From positions 1 to 14,446 of the forward strand of contig CAZRJG010000057.1 in NCBI GenBank assembly GCA_964600365.1: 14,446 nucleotides of DNA, written 5' to 3'. The translations under genes were made by a program, and so were the position numbers. Positions 14,210-14,446 of this stretch are shown one piece after another. Below the pieces are notes generated by a model. The model was given only the letters and a program-made list of their open reading frames with translations. It ran no database searches and was not told the origin of the DNA. This DNA is from GCA-020352575 sp964600365. GTDB taxonomy: Bacteria > Actinomycetota > Acidimicrobiia > Spongiisociales > JAENVV01. Numbering within the stretch: position 1 is the stretch's first letter; every line of letters starts with the position of its first letter.

Positions 14210-14269
14210 GGCTGCGGCCACCTTCCATGGGACCTCCGCACCCGGCGCGGCTCGGGCCCGGTCGGGTGC

Positions 14270-14275
14270 TACATT
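14270..14275 (+). promoter_or_regulatory. -10 hexamer TACATT of a probable leaderless pyrG promoter
   Basis: TACATT ends 8 bases before the GTG at 14284, and no Shine-Dalgarno lies between. This predicts a leaderless or nearly leaderless pyrG transcript. No clear -35 was found. Confidence 0.48.
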
Positions 14276-14283
14276 GTCCTTCC

Positions 14284-14446
14284 GTGACGAGATACATCTT
14301 CGTGACGGGTGGCGTGGTCTCGAGCCTGGGCAAGGGAATCACCGCCTCTTCGCTCGGTCGACTCCTCAAAGATCGTGGCCTGCGGGTCGTGATGCAGAAG
14401 CTCGATCCGTACATCAATGTCGATCCCGGAACGATGAACCCGTTCC
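14284..14446 (+). CDS. pyrG: CTP synthase, N-terminal fragment (cut by the window end)
   Basis: CTP synthase converts UTP to CTP using ATP and glutamine. Only the first 54 codons are present. They read VTRYIFVTGGVVSSLGKGIT, then SSLGRLLKDRGL and QKLDPYINVDPGTMNPF, which is the highly conserved start of the synthetase domain, including the ATP-binding GGVxSSLGKG loop and the DPYxNxDxGTM motif. The GTG start gives the family N-terminus at the right place. It follows recN after 100 bases with its own predicted promoter. In M. tuberculosis pyrG also lies just beyond recN, but with two other genes between them that are missing here. Confidence 0.95.
   Translation, partial: MTRYIFVTGGVVSSLGKGITASSLGRLLKDRGLRVVMQKLDPYINVDPGTMNPF

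Noticed and set aside
1..14446. CRISPR array, insertion sequence, att site, tRNA or rRNA
   Set aside because: No regularly spaced repeats, transposase or integrase motifs, terminal inverted repeats or RNA gene signatures were seen; nearly all bases lie in conserved genes.

Overview
The window is a dense (over 95% coding), high-GC chromosomal segment of an actinobacterium. The evidence is a Pup ligase gene (pafA) followed by the paired WYL regulators pafB and pafC, a Tat gene pair, a HelY-type helicase, a DUF4193 protein, and the block HAD phosphatase - small protein - tlyA - nadK - recN. These are actinobacterial signatures. The overall flavour, and the joining of two blocks that lie apart in Mycobacterium tuberculosis, would fit a deep branch such as Acidimicrobiia, but that placement is inference. 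No mobile element, CRISPR array, tRNA or rRNA was seen.

Layout. Bases 1-939 hold the C-terminal two thirds of pafA. Bases 984-2824 hold pafB and pafC, overlapping by ATGA. A small zinc-ribbon gene follows (2894-3178). Bases 3219-7892 form a tightly coupled run: tatA/tatB-like, tatC, helY-like helicase and a diacylglycerol/sphingosine-kinase-family gene, each overlapping the next by 4 bases. An acidic DUF4193 zinc protein (7961-8377) has its own promoter and Shine-Dalgarno site. A GNAT, NUDIX and HAD-IIA phosphatase trio (8439-10044) is again overlapped. A rhomboid protease (10756-10031, minus strand) converges on the HAD gene with a 14-base overlap. Its promoter is back to back with that of a plus-strand operon: a 49-residue acidic protein, tlyA, nadK and recN (10810-14183). 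The start of pyrG closes the window.

How they work together. PafA attaches Pup to proteins bound for the proteasome, and PafB/PafC are known in mycobacteria as a DNA-damage transcription activator. The Tat proteins export folded proteins. HelY-type helicase, TlyA, RecN, NAD kinase and CTP synthase are housekeeping RNA, DNA-repair and nucleotide functions. The window is mostly a conserved core-genome neighbourhood, not an obvious new defence or biosynthetic system.

The points most worth a second look are these. (1) An in-frame TAG interrupts an otherwise intact NAD kinase exactly where the family has Glu. (2) Five genes have a TANNNT -10 hexamer 6-8 bases before the start codon, the layout of leaderless transcripts. 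(3) An unlisted 49-codon gene heads the tlyA-nadK-recN operon. (4) The Tat gene next to tatC carries TatB-like Glu8 and an FGP motif. (5) The DUF4193 protein has a long Asp/Glu-rich N-terminal domain built partly from a 24-base tandem repeat.
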